DNA of 64,000 bases from GCA-2731375 sp964590195 (GCA_964590195.1 CAZPWJ010000007.1:1-64000); one strand, 5' to 3'; shown: positions 26,049-34,670, counted from the first letter of the stretch. Translations and numbers: made by a program. The notes: generated by a model from the letters alone, not told the origin.

Positions 26049-26088
26049 TTGCTATTGCCCCGCTATTGCAAAGCATGCCCAATAGCAA
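26049..26088. promoter_or_regulatory. Candidate operator: repeated GCTATTG half-sites
   Basis: TTGCTATTG (26049-26057) and its exact complement CAATAGCAA (26080-26088) form an inverted repeat. A third half-site, GCTATTGC, lies between them at 26062-26069. The repeats sit in the 183-base divergent interval between the VOC operon and the Old Yellow Enzyme gene, where a regulator could control both. No regulator gene is adjacent. Confidence 0.4.
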
Positions 26089-26150
26089 TTATCTAGCCAT
26101 ACTGAACAACAACGGCGGCAGCACCGCCGGCGGACCATAGGAGCGAGACC

Positions 26151-27326
26151 ATGAGCGATGCCGCCGAAGGCACGGCGCGGCAGGCGGATCTTCCCCTGCT
26201 GTTTCAACCCATCACCATAAAATCCGTTACCGCGCGCAACCGCATCGTGGTGCCGCCGCTGTGTCAGTACTCCGCCGTGGACGGCATCCCCAATGACTGG
26301 CATCTGGTGCACTACGGCAGTTACGCCCGTGGCGGCGTCGGCACCATCTTTATCGAGGCCACCGGCGTGGAGCCGCGCGGCCGGATCAGCCATGGCTGCC
26401 TCGGTATTTGGGATGATGAGCATGGCGCGGCGCTGAAACCGTTGGTCAATATCATGAAGCGCCATGGCGCCGTGCCGGGCATTCAGATCGCCCATGCCGG
26501 GCGCAAGGCTTCGACCCAGCGGCCCTGGAACGGCTTGAGCGCCCTGAACGACGATGACATCGCGCGCGGCGACGTGCCCTGGGAAGTGGTCGGGCCGTCA
26601 CCAATTCCCGCCGACGAAGGCTGGCTGGTGCCCAGGCAATTGGACGAGACTGAAATCGGCGAGATCGTCAAAGCCTTTGGTCAGGCCGCCAGGCGCTCTC
26701 ACGAGGCCGGCTTCGAGGCTTTGGAAATTCATGGCGCCCATGGATATTTGATCCAGTCGTTCCTCTCGCCGTTATCGAATAAGCGCAACGACGGCTATGG
26801 CGGCGATTTGGCCGGGCGCATGCGTCTGGCCCTGGAAGTGACCCGTGAAGTGCGCGGCCATTGGCCCAATGACAAGCCGCTGTTCTTCCGCGTTTCCTCG
26901 GTTGATGGCTCCGACGATGGCTGGCAGCTTGAAGATTCCATCGCCTTGGCCAAGGAGTTGAAGGCCCTGGGCGTGGATTGCATCGATTGTTCCTCGGGCG
27001 GCAACGCGGCCTCGGCTACGCTGACCCTGGTACCCCGCGGCCTGGGTTTTCAAGTGCCGTTTGCCTCCGCCATTCGGGCCGAGGCCGGCATCATGACCAT
27101 GGCGGTGGGCCTGATCCTGGATGGCGAACAGTCCGAGGCGATCCTGCAGGCGGGCGATGCGGATCTGATCGCCGTGGGCCGTGAAATCATGTACAATCCG
27201 TTCTGGGCCGTGCAGGCGGCGCAGGATCTGGGCATCGATCCCGGTTTCGAGATGTGGCCGGCGCAATATGGCTGGTGGCTCGACAAGCGGGAACGCACCT
27301 TTCAACGCATGGGGCATAAGAGGTAG
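26151..27326 (+). CDS. NADH:flavin oxidoreductase, Old Yellow Enzyme family (YqjM-like)
   Basis: The 391-residue FMN-dependent ene-reductase has a TIM barrel with LLFQPITIKSVTARNRIVVPPLCQYSA, the substrate-binding QIAHAGRKAST, and GAHGYLIQSFLSPLSNKRNDGYGG. IAVGREIMYNPFW closes the FMN phosphate site. It would reduce an activated C=C bond or an enone. It is followed two bases after its stop by the ATG of the interrupted glutaredoxin-DinB gene, so the two are probably co-transcribed. Confidence 0.92.
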   Translation: MSDAAEGTARQADLPLLFQPITIKSVTARNRIVVPPLCQYSAVDGIPNDWHLVHYGSYARGGVGTIFIEATGVEPRGRISHGCLGIWDDEHGAALKPLVNIMKRHGAVPGIQIAHAGRKASTQRPWNGLSALNDDDIARGDVPWEVVGPSPIPADEGWLVPRQLDETEIGEIVKAFGQAARRSHEAGFEALEIHGAHGYLIQSFLSPLSNKRNDGYGGDLAGRMRLALEVTREVRGHWPNDKPLFFRVSSVDGSDDGWQLEDSIALAKELKALGVDCIDCSSGGNAASATLTLVPRGLGFQVPFASAIRAEAGIMTMAVGLILDGEQSEAILQAGDADLIAVGREIMYNPFWAVQAAQDLGIDPGFEMWPAQYGWWLDKRERTFQRMGHKR

Positions 27327-27328
27327 AG

Positions 27329-28120
27329 ATGAACGAAGCAACGCCAAGCGAAGCAGGCAGCGAAGCAATCCGGGTTTTCTGGCAACCTGGGTGAAGCAGC
27401 TGTCTCCGCCTGAAGGAGCATTTGTCGGCCCGTGCGGTTGACTTCCAATCGATCAATGTCGCCGCCGACCCCGATGGTCTGGCGCAACTGCAAAAACTTG
27501 GCGTCCGCACTGTTCCCGTGGTGGCCAAGGGTGAAAACTATGTCATGGGCCTATCCCTGCGGGATGTGGGCGAATTTCTAGGCCTGGATGATCAGGGCCC
27601 CGCCATGCTGGCGCCGGCGGAATTGATACAACGCCTGGACTGGGTGCTAAGCGCCGCGCAACGCTATCTGCGGCAATTGCCCGATGATCTGATGACGGCG
27701 GAGCTGCCGGGCCGGCCTCGCAGCTACCGTGATCTGACCTATCATATCTTTCAGATCGCCCGCGCCTTTCTGGGCGTCGCCTCCGGCGAGGAGCTGACCT
27801 ACCAGAAATTGGGCGAACAGCCCGGCGACGACCTGGTGACCTTTGCCGATATCGCCGATGACGGCGATGCCACGCGCCGGGATATTCTGGCTTGGTGGGC
27901 GGAGCAAGGCGGCGAGAGGGACTTCGAGGCCACCGTTGCCACCTATTACGGCCCGCAGTCCTTGCACGAAACCTTGGAGCGGACGACCTGGCATACGGCC
28001 CAGCATGTGCGGCAAATGCTGATGATCCTGGAGGGGCTGGAAATCGAACCGGACGGCGGTGCTATCGGCGAGCGCGAGCTGGCCGGCCTGCCCCTGCCGA
28101 AAGAGGTCTGGGACGGCTGA
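27329..28120 (+). CDS. Candidate selenoprotein: glutaredoxin-like domain fused to DinB-like domain, in-frame TGA at the redox position
   Basis: The frame starts at ATG 27329 with a good GAGG ribosome-binding sequence and is interrupted only by TGA at 27392-27394 (codon 22), then stays open to a stop at 28118-28120. Around the TGA it reads VFWQPG-U-SSCLRLKEHL: a glutaredoxin-type CxxC site whose first Cys is replaced by the codon for selenocysteine. The rest of the thioredoxin fold follows, including the cis-Pro motif GVRTVPVV. From about residue 95 a DinB-like four-helix domain has likely metal histidines in DLTYHIFQIARAF and WHTAQHVRQM. Read this way the protein has 263 residues. The alternatives are a nonsense mutation or sequencing error; a TTG start at 27422 would delete half the redox domain. 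Confidence 0.72.
27395..27442 (+). promoter_or_regulatory. Candidate bacterial SECIS region after the in-frame TGA
   Basis: Bacterial SECIS elements are hairpins just downstream of the Sec codon with a G among the first two loop bases. Two hairpins are possible. One is CTCC/GGAG at 27404-27418 with a seven-base loop starting with G. The other is a seven-pair stem at 27424-27442 (two G-U pairs) with loop CGTGC, its loop starting 37 bases after the TGA. The second fits the known distance range only at its edge; neither is strong. The pairing was found by eye. Confidence 0.35.
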
Positions 28121-28136
28121 TTTTGCCACGGGTCAT

Positions 28137-29054
28137 ATGGTGATTACCCTATTCGAGCCCTTCCGCGCCGTGTTCTACACGCCGTTTTACGCCGCCCATG
28201 CGCTTGACGCTTATGGCGCCGAAGGTATCGATGTGCAATTGGTCACATCAGGTGCCGAGGCCACTGTAAGCGGCCTGATTGACGGCTCCACCGACGTGGC
28301 CTGGGGCGGCCCGATGCGTATTCAGTATACTTACGACCAGCAACCTGATTGCGCTGTCGTCAGTTTTTGCGAGATCGTTACCCGCGATCCGTTTTTTGTT
28401 GTCGGGCGCGAATCCCGGCCAGATTTTCAGATGTCGGACTTGATGAACATCCAATTCAGCTCCGTGTCCGAGGTCAATACACCGTGGCTTTGCCTGCAGG
28501 AGGACTTGCGCCGCGCCGGATTGGACCCGGCCCAGGTCAATCGGATCGAGAGCAACACAATGGTGGAGAACGCCGCCGCCCTGCGCACGGGCGAACTGGA
28601 TGCCATCCAGATTTTTCAGCCTTTCGTGGAGCAACTCGTTGCTGATGGCGCGGGGCATATCTGGTACGCCGCCGCCTCCAGGGGAGCGACCAGTTACACC
28701 ACGTTGAGCGCTCTGCGAGGCACCTTGCAAAGCAAACGTGAGCAGTTGGCGGGGATGACGCGGGCCTTGTACCGCACGCAAAAATGGCTGCACGGGACGG
28801 ATACGCCGGCCATTGCCGCCGCCGTTGCCGAATTTTTTCCAGACCTGCCCCAGGATACTCTGGCCGCCTGCATCGAACGTTACAGGACGCTGGGCTTATG
28901 GGGCGTGAACCCAATTCTGCCCAGGGACGGTTTCGAGCGTTTGCAGGCCAGCGGCCTGTCCGGCGGTCTGTTTAAATCCGGCGCGCCCTATGAGACCTGC
29001 GTCGACACCAGCCTGGCGCGCGAGGCAATAGAGGCCGATCCGCCGTCGATGTGA
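28137..29054 (+). CDS. NMT1/THI5-like substrate-binding-type protein without signal peptide
   Basis: The 305-residue protein has the type II periplasmic-binding fold of the NMT1/THI5 group: FEPFRAVFYTPFYAAHALDAYGAEGIDVQLVTSG, DVAWGGPMRIQYTY and LRTGELDAIQIFQPF. There is no signal peptide at the ATG chosen (28137), and the longer upstream frame lacks one too. It may therefore be cytosolic, like yeast THI5, rather than part of an ABC importer. No permease or ATPase gene is adjacent. It begins 16 bases after the glutaredoxin-DinB gene on the same strand. Confidence 0.8.
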   Translation: MVITLFEPFRAVFYTPFYAAHALDAYGAEGIDVQLVTSGAEATVSGLIDGSTDVAWGGPMRIQYTYDQQPDCAVVSFCEIVTRDPFFVVGRESRPDFQMSDLMNIQFSSVSEVNTPWLCLQEDLRRAGLDPAQVNRIESNTMVENAAALRTGELDAIQIFQPFVEQLVADGAGHIWYAAASRGATSYTTLSALRGTLQSKREQLAGMTRALYRTQKWLHGTDTPAIAAAVAEFFPDLPQDTLAACIERYRTLGLWGVNPILPRDGFERLQASGLSGGLFKSGAPYETCVDTSLAREAIEADPPSM

Positions 29055-29078
29055 TGGCGACGATTCTCGCGGCGCGCA

Positions 29079-30719
29079 CTAATCCGGCACGATAATCGGT
29101 TCCATCGCCGCTTTGCCCAGCACCATGTCGGAACCCTTTTCGCCGATCATCATTGTCGCGGCATTCAGGTTGGCCGAGACCATGGTCGGCATGACCGAGG
29201 CGTCGATCACGCGCAGGCTTTCCATGCCGCGGACGCGAAGCTGATCATCAACCACTGACGTCGGGTCCGTCTCCGGCCCCATGCGGCAGGTGCCCATGAG
29301 ATGGAAGGTGGTGCCGCCCCAATGGCGTGCCGCCTCCAGATATTCCTCATCGGTTTGTACATCATCGCCCGGATACGCCTCTGACTCGATATAGGGCATC
29401 ATCGGCTCGGTATACATCAGGCGGCGTGCCAGCTTCATGGCGCAAACCACGATCCGGCGGTCCTCTTCATCGTCCAGGTAATTCGGCTGGATGATCGGTT
29501 TTTCGAACGGATCGGCCGAGCGCGCACGCAGCCAGCCCTTGCTCTCCGGTCGATGCTGCCAGGCCGCGATGGTGAAGCCCGGAACATCATCAAGCAACCC
29601 ATGCACGCCCAGCTTATAACTGGCCGGGGTGAAGATGAATTGCAGATCGTTGCTCCGCGCCGCCTCGTCGGAATGCCAGAAACCATAGACCATGGAGGGG
29701 CTGAGATTGACGATGCTTTTGCCGCCGGTGAAATACTTGATGACCTCGCCCACCAGGCTCAGGCCACGGGACTTTTCATTCAGGGTCTCGATATTCTTGA
29801 CCCGGGCGCTAAGGCGGGGCGCGTAATGGTCGCGCAGGTTTTCACCTACCCCCGCCAATTCATGCTTCACCTCGATGCCAAGCGATTGCAGCAAGCCGCC
29901 CGGTCCGATGCCCGAGAGCTGTAGCAACTGTGGTGAATTGACCACGCCGCCGCTCAGGATCACTTCCCGGTTGGCCCGGACCTCGACCATTTGGCCGCCG
30001 CGCCCGCCCTTGGAATATGCCACGCCCACCGCCTTCTTGCCTTCAAGCAGAATTTTGGTGGCAAAGGCGTTGGTCCGCACAGTCAGGTTAGCGCGGGATT
30101 TGGCGGGGTTGAGAAAAGCCCGCGCCGTGCTGACCCGGCGCCGTTTATGGGCCGTGCGCTGAACATAGGAGATACCCTCTTGCACGGCGCCATTATAGTC
30201 CTTGTTGCGCGGGATGCCGATGGTATGGGCGCCCGCCATGAAGACCTCGCAGAAGGGATGCTCGTAGTTCAGGTCGGTAACCTGAAGGTTGCCCTCCCGG
30301 CCCCGAAAGGTGTCATCACCGCCGCCGATCCGTTGCTCGCAGCGTTTGAAGTAGGGCAACACGTCGGCATAGCCCCAATTCCGGTTGCCGCGCTGGGACC
30401 AGCCGTCGAAATCCATGCGCTGGCCCCGGTTATAGATATGACCGTTGATGGAGGAGGAGCCGCCCAACGTTTTGCCGCGCGGCACATCGATGGAACGGCC
30501 CCCCGTCCAATGGCTTGGCTCGGACTGATACATCCAGTTCAGGTTTGGATTATTCAGGGTCTTGATGAAGCCCGCCGGGATATGGATGAAGGGATGCCAG
30601 TCCGGCGGTCCGGCCTCCAGCAGGCAGACACTGTTTTTGCCGTCGGCGGTCAGACGGTTGGCCAGAATGCAGCCGGCCGAGCCGGCACCAACGATCACAT
30701 AGTCAAAAGTATCAGCCAA
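29079..30719 (-). CDS. GMC-family FAD oxidoreductase (choline dehydrogenase-like)
   Basis: The 546-residue flavoenzyme oxidises an alcohol. The FAD-binding start is DYVIVGAGSAGCILANRLTADG, signature 1 is RGKTLGGSSSINGHIYNRG, signature 2 is GGVVNSPQLLQLSGIGP, and the catalytic region is HLMGTCRMG with SANLNAATMMIGEKG. A TTG start at 30719 is chosen because GGAGG lies seven bases ahead of it and it gives the family's usual N-terminus; a longer frame runs to 30752. Many relatives are annotated choline dehydrogenase, but without betB nearby the substrate is open. Confidence 0.92.
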   Translation of the reverse strand: MADTFDYVIVGAGSAGCILANRLTADGKNSVCLLEAGPPDWHPFIHIPAGFIKTLNNPNLNWMYQSEPSHWTGGRSIDVPRGKTLGGSSSINGHIYNRGQRMDFDGWSQRGNRNWGYADVLPYFKRCEQRIGGGDDTFRGREGNLQVTDLNYEHPFCEVFMAGAHTIGIPRNKDYNGAVQEGISYVQRTAHKRRRVSTARAFLNPAKSRANLTVRTNAFATKILLEGKKAVGVAYSKGGRGGQMVEVRANREVILSGGVVNSPQLLQLSGIGPGGLLQSLGIEVKHELAGVGENLRDHYAPRLSARVKNIETLNEKSRGLSLVGEVIKYFTGGKSIVNLSPSMVYGFWHSDEAARSNDLQFIFTPASYKLGVHGLLDDVPGFTIAAWQHRPESKGWLRARSADPFEKPIIQPNYLDDEEDRRIVVCAMKLARRLMYTEPMMPYIESEAYPGDDVQTDEEYLEAARHWGGTTFHLMGTCRMGPETDPTSVVDDQLRVRGMESLRVIDASVMPTMVSANLNAATMMIGEKGSDMVLGKAAMEPIIVPD

Positions 30720-30773
30720 GATCCAGCCTCCTGTTCCCGCGCGGCATGCCATGCTGCTTACAGCCGCTCTAAT

Positions 30774-30871
30774 GTCATTGCCGGACTTGATCCGGCAATC
30801 CAGGGCAACGAGCCCGAGGGCCCGCCGCTCTAGATCCTCGGGTCTCCGCTACGCTGCGCCCAAGGATGACG
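30774..30871. repeat. Dispersed intergenic repeat, copy 1
   Basis: This block begins GTCATTGCCGGACTTGATCC and ends with CTACGCTGCGCCCAAGGATG. It matches, in inverted orientation, the block at 34715-34824. Both contain an inner inverted repeat around the CCGG-anchored start and lie between genes. Such repeats, which can fold when transcribed, are common in alphaproteobacterial genomes. The function is unknown. Confidence 0.8.
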
Positions 30872-30894
30872 GTGTGTTGTATGCCTTTTCGTCC

Positions 30895-31983
30895 CTAGTT
30901 TAGGCCGCTTAGCGACTTCTTGGTATAGGGTTCAATCTCCTGATACTGTCCCGCGCGGACTTTGTTGGCCCATTCGGCTTCGGACAATAACTGCCGGCCA
31001 ACCGCCGCCAGATCGAATTCGCCCTTTTCCATGCGTTTGACCAGTTCGTCCACGTCGGTTGAATTGGCGCCGGCCCAGGACGGATCATCCAGGCCGATAC
31101 TGCCCACGGTAATCGCCGGCTTGCCGGTGAGTTTCTTGCACCAACCGGCAAGATTCAGGTCCGAGCCCTCGAATTCAGGCTCCCAAAAGCGCCGTGTGCT
31201 GGCGTGGAAGACATCGACGCCGGCGTCGGTCAGGGTTTTCAGAAAACGTTCCAATTCCTCCGGTGTCGTGGCGATCTTGGCTTCGTAATCATCGCTCTTC
31301 CATTGCGAAAAGCGATAGACGATCAGGAAGTCCGGACCCACCGCCGCACGAACCGCCTCGACGATTTCCTTGCCGAAGCGGTTGCGGTTTTCAAAGCTGC
31401 CGCCGTATTCATCGGTCCGCTGATTTGAGCGCTGCCAATAAAACTGATCGATCAGATAGCCGTGGGCGCCATGTATCTCGACGCCGTCGAAGCCGACGTC
31501 CTTGGCATTGACGGCGGCCTCGGCGAAGGCGGCGATGCAGTCGTTGATGTCGTCCTTGCTCATGGCGACGGGAACATCGCGCTCGCCGGTGGCGACGGCG
31601 GAGGGGGCATAGCCGGGGACATCCCGGTCGGGCTCGATGCCTTTGACCCGCTGCGCGCCCACATGCCAAAGCTGGGGGATAATCTTGGCGCCGCCCGCGT
31701 GGGATTCCGCGATGACATGCTTCCAGCCTTCCAGGGCGGCTGGATTGTAGATGTCGGGCACGCTGTCGTAGCCGTTGGCGGCCTTGTGATTAATGAACGT
31801 GCCCTCGGTGATGATCAGGCCGACGCCGCCTTCGGCGCGGCGGCGGTAATAGGCCGCGACATCCGCGCCGGGTACGTTGCCGGGGCTTTTGCGCCGGGTC
31901 ATGGGCGCCATGACGATGCGGTTGGGCAGGGTTACGCCTTTCACGGTAAAGGGCTCGAACAGAACTTCGACATTTGCTGACAT
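30895..31983 (-). CDS. Alkene reductase, Old Yellow Enzyme family (NemA-like)
   Basis: The 362-residue FMN oxidoreductase has FEPFTVKGVTLPNRIVMAPMTRRKS, QLWHVGAQRV, and GVEIHGAHGYLIDQFYWQRSNQRTDEYGG. The flavin site ends in LAAVGRQLLSEAEWANKVR. The classic-OYE features (VMAPMTR, WHVG) set it apart from the YqjM-like copy at 26151. It probably reduces enones, nitro-esters or other electrophiles. It diverges from the aminotransferase at 32103. Confidence 0.92.
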   Translation of the reverse strand: MSANVEVLFEPFTVKGVTLPNRIVMAPMTRRKSPGNVPGADVAAYYRRRAEGGVGLIITEGTFINHKAANGYDSVPDIYNPAALEGWKHVIAESHAGGAKIIPQLWHVGAQRVKGIEPDRDVPGYAPSAVATGERDVPVAMSKDDINDCIAAFAEAAVNAKDVGFDGVEIHGAHGYLIDQFYWQRSNQRTDEYGGSFENRNRFGKEIVEAVRAAVGPDFLIVYRFSQWKSDDYEAKIATTPEELERFLKTLTDAGVDVFHASTRRFWEPEFEGSDLNLAGWCKKLTGKPAITVGSIGLDDPSWAGANSTDVDELVKRMEKGEFDLAAVGRQLLSEAEWANKVRAGQYQEIEPYTKKSLSGLN

Positions 31984-32102
31984 GATGTTTCCTCGTTTTG
32001 TTATGACGGTTTGATACCGTTTTTCCGATTTGTCCCTGTTATGGCATACACTGGTACGGGGCGTCAGCTTAAACCGGACATCAGTTTAAAGAGGTAGTTT
32101 CC

Positions 32103-33500
32103 ATGAACGATATTGCAGATCTGCGCACGGCGTTTCAGTGCCGGCCCGGCGGGCCGCAGGATCTTTTCTTTGCGCAATCCGATACCGTGCCGCGGCCGAC
32201 TTTCGTGCGCGGCGAGGGGGTCTGGCTGTACGACGATGCAGGGCGCGCTTTCATGGACATGTCTTCGGGGCCGGTAACGGCGAATATCGGCCACGGCGAT
32301 GGCGACGTCGCCGCCGCCATGGCGGAGCAGGCTGGGCGCCTGGCCTTTGTTTCCGCGCGCCAGGGCCGCCATCAGGCCAATATGGACCTTGCCAAACGCA
32401 TAGCCGAGCTGGCCGGTCCTGGTTTCGAGCGGGTGCTGTTTGCCTCCGGCGGCTCGGAAGCGGTGGAATTTGCCATCAAGCTGCTGCGCCAAAGGGCACT
32501 CGCCAGTGAACAGCCGGAACGGCGTCACGTCATCACCTGCATGCCGTCCTATCACGGCAGCACCATCGGTGCCCTGGGACTGTCGGGCGATCCCGCCAAC
32601 GAGGCCTTTTTGAACGGTTTTGGCCATGACCACCCGAAGGTGCCCGCGCCACTCAGCTATCGTCTGCCGGATAATCATAGCCTTGAGACTCATGCCCTGG
32701 CCTGCGCCCAGGCGCTGGAGGATAAAATCCAGACTCTGGGCCCCGAAACAGTGCTGGCATTCTTGATCGAGCCCGTGGGCGGTCTGGCCTCCGGCGCCGT
32801 GGCGCCACCCGAAAGTTATCTTCGCCAGGTGCGCGATATCTGCGACCGCCATGGTGTCGCCCTGGTGTTTGACGAGGTTCTTTGTGGCGCCGGGCGTACC
32901 GGACGCTTTCTGGCCAGCCATCACTACGATGGCATCAGGCCGGATTTAACTATTCTGGCCAAGGGCCTGTCCGCCGGCTATGCGCCCCTGGGCGCCGTGC
33001 TGGCGCCGGCGGAGATGGTTGATTGGCTCTCGGAACGGCTTGGATTTGGCTATACACATACCTATAGCGCCCATCCGGTCTCGGCCGCCGCCGCGCTGGC
33101 GGTGCTGGACCGTTTCGAGCGCGAGGATCTGGCCGGGCAGGCCGAACGGGTTGGCGCCTATCTGCGGAGCAAGCTGGACGCCCTGGCTGAACGCAGCGCG
33201 ATCATCGGCGATGTGCGCGGCAAGGGATTATTGATCGGTATTGAGCTGGTGGCGGACAAGGCCACGAAGGCAGTAATTTTCGCCACCCCCGGTCCGACGG
33301 ACACGATACGGCGGCGGGGCCTGGAACAAGGCTTGCTGATCTATGCCCGGCGTACGGCGGGCGGGCGCTATGGCGATTGGATCATGGCAACACCGCCATT
33401 GATCATTACCGAGGCCGAGTGTGACGAACTGGTGGGTAAATTGGAAAAGACCCTTGCGGCGGCGGAAGCTGACTTCCGCGCCGCCGGGGCCATCGCCTGA
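32103..33500 (+). CDS. Class III PLP-dependent aminotransferase
   Basis: The 465-residue omega-aminotransferase-type enzyme has FASGGSEAVEFAIKLLRQ, SYHGSTIGALGLSG, the Asp in LVFDEVLCGAGRTG and the cofactor lysine in LTILAKGLSAGYAPLG (Lys287). The family includes beta-alanine:pyruvate, diaminobutyrate and 4-aminobutyrate aminotransferases, and the sequence alone does not choose among them. AGAGG precedes the ATG. It lies convergent with the DUF2852 gene. Confidence 0.9.
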   Translation: MNDIADLRTAFQCRPGGPQDLFFAQSDTVPRPTFVRGEGVWLYDDAGRAFMDMSSGPVTANIGHGDGDVAAAMAEQAGRLAFVSARQGRHQANMDLAKRIAELAGPGFERVLFASGGSEAVEFAIKLLRQRALASEQPERRHVITCMPSYHGSTIGALGLSGDPANEAFLNGFGHDHPKVPAPLSYRLPDNHSLETHALACAQALEDKIQTLGPETVLAFLIEPVGGLASGAVAPPESYLRQVRDICDRHGVALVFDEVLCGAGRTGRFLASHHYDGIRPDLTILAKGLSAGYAPLGAVLAPAEMVDWLSERLGFGYTHTYSAHPVSAAAALAVLDRFEREDLAGQAERVGAYLRSKLDALAERSAIIGDVRGKGLLIGIELVADKATKAVIFATPGPTDTIRRRGLEQGLLIYARRTAGGRYGDWIMATPPLIITEAECDELVGKLEKTLAAAEADFRAAGAIA

Positions 33501-33508
33501 GGCTTAAT

Positions 33509-33931
33509 TTAGGCGCCGGGTTGATCCCGCCCTGTTTCGGGTGGTTCGGAAGGCCGGCTTTTACGGTCGTCCATGAACTGGTCAAACTCCGCCTTGTCCT
33601 TGGCGTGGCGCAGCTGTTCCAGGAAGCTCTCGAATTCGCTCTGTTCATCTTCCAGGCGCTTCAGGGTTTCCTCGCGATAGGCGTCAAAGGCCGAATTGCC
33701 GCTCGAGGCGTCCGAATAGTGTTGATCTTCTGTATTGTCGTGCTGCTTATTGCGGCGCCGGGAATAATGCCAACGGCCCGGTCCGCCATGTTTCCAACAG
33801 TGCATGCGTCCACTCCATATCAAATAGGCCAGAATTGCCAATCCAGCCGGCCAAAATAGAATAAAGCTGAGGACCATGACTGTGATCCAGGCGCCTTTTC
33901 CGTGTTCGTCCAGTTTTCTTGTCAGTTCCAT
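33509..33931 (-). CDS. DUF2852 membrane protein
   Basis: The 140-residue protein starts with a charged segment and one long hydrophobic stretch (WITVMVLSFILFWPAGLAILAYLIWSG, about residues 15-41). A His/Arg-rich region follows, then the conserved soluble tail NSAFDAYREETLKRLEDEQSEFESFLEQLRHAKDKAEFDQFM that defines the family. The function is unknown. GAGGA precedes the ATG and a TetR-type palindrome (33941-33959) lies immediately upstream of that, matching the one at the adjacent tetR gene. It is therefore likely a target of that regulator. Confidence 0.88.
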   Translation of the reverse strand: MELTRKLDEHGKGAWITVMVLSFILFWPAGLAILAYLIWSGRMHCWKHGGPGRWHYSRRRNKQHDNTEDQHYSDASSGNSAFDAYREETLKRLEDEQSEFESFLEQLRHAKDKAEFDQFMDDRKSRPSEPPETGRDQPGA

Positions 33932-33940
33932 CTGATCCTC

Positions 33941-33959
33941 ATGTAAATAGTGTTTACAT
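33941..33959. promoter_or_regulatory. TetR-type operator upstream of the DUF2852 gene
   Basis: ATGTAAATAGTGTTTACAT is an inverted repeat with arms ATGTAAA and TTTACAT around five bases. The same arms and spacing occur at 34652-34670 on the tetR gene. The site ends ten bases before the DUF2852 start and would block transcription or early elongation when occupied. Confidence 0.75.
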
Positions 33960-34014
33960 TAATCAAAATGGGGAGTGTCGATTATCTTTCAAGGGGATGA
34001 TGGGCAAAAAAACT

Positions 34015-34653
34015 TCAGACGGCGTTCAGACCAAGTCCGTCGAGATAAATCAGCATGTTCGCTTCCAGCAGATCCTCGGGCGGCATGGGAATATTGCGCC
34101 GTGCGCCGTCACCGCGCCCGAACAAGGAGGCGATACCATGGGCCATGCTCCAAACATGCAGGCTCATCATCAATGCGGGCGGGCGTTTGCGTTCCGGCAG
34201 CTCGGCGATCAGTGCTTCACAGGCCTGGCGCAGGACGTTGAACGCGCGGTCCGTTGCCAGGGACAGCTCCCGGCTTGAAGCGGGCGGCAGGCGGGCCTCG
34301 AACATGGCGGCAAAATAGGCTGGTTCGGTCCTGGCAAAGGCCAGATAGGCCTGGCCCACGGCCTTGAAGGCGGTCATCGCATCCGGTTGGCCATCATTCC
34401 AGCCGGCGGCAAGCGCGTCGGCGAATTTGTCGAAACCGCGCCGGGCAATATCGGCCATCAAGGCATCACGATCACGAAAATGCCGATAGGGCGCGGCGGG
34501 CGAAACGCCGACGGCCCTGGTCACTTCGGCAAAAGTAAAGCCGGCCGGGCCAACTTTCTCAATTAGGTCAAGGGCGGCCTGCACCAGTGCCTCGCTCAGG
34601 TTACCATGGTGGTAACTGCGCCGGTTGCTTCCCTGCCCCTTCGATTTGCTCAT
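34015..34653 (-). CDS. TetR/AcrR-family transcriptional regulator (WHG-type C-terminus)
   Basis: The 212-residue repressor has an N-terminal helix-turn-helix (GFTFAEVTRAVGVSPAAPYRHFRDRDALMADIA) and a C-terminal ligand-binding domain with HVWSMAHGIASLF, typical of the WHG subgroup. Its ATG overlaps the edge of the operator at 34652-34670 and has no Shine-Dalgarno sequence, so the mRNA may be leaderless. The same operator sits ahead of the DUF2852 gene downstream, so it probably represses itself and that gene. The inducer is unknown. Confidence 0.9.
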   Translation of the reverse strand: MSKSKGQGSNRRSYHHGNLSEALVQAALDLIEKVGPAGFTFAEVTRAVGVSPAAPYRHFRDRDALMADIARRGFDKFADALAAGWNDGQPDAMTAFKAVGQAYLAFARTEPAYFAAMFEARLPPASSRELSLATDRAFNVLRQACEALIAELPERKRPPALMMSLHVWSMAHGIASLFGRGDGARRNIPMPPEDLLEANMLIYLDGLGLNAV

Positions 34654-34670
34654 GTAAACGAGTTTTACAT
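34652..34670. promoter_or_regulatory. TetR-type operator overlapping the tetR start codon
   Basis: ATGTAAACGAGTTTTACAT has the same arms and five-base spacer as the site at 33941. The start codon of tetR (34651-34653, minus strand) lies within the edge of the site, which implies tight autoregulation and a very short or absent 5' leader. Confidence 0.75.

Noticed and set aside
27422..28120. A TTG-started 232-residue gene beginning after the TGA
   Set aside because: It would begin inside the glutaredoxin fold, lacks a fitting ribosome-binding sequence compared with ATG 27329, and leaves the well-matched N-terminal redox sequence unexplained.
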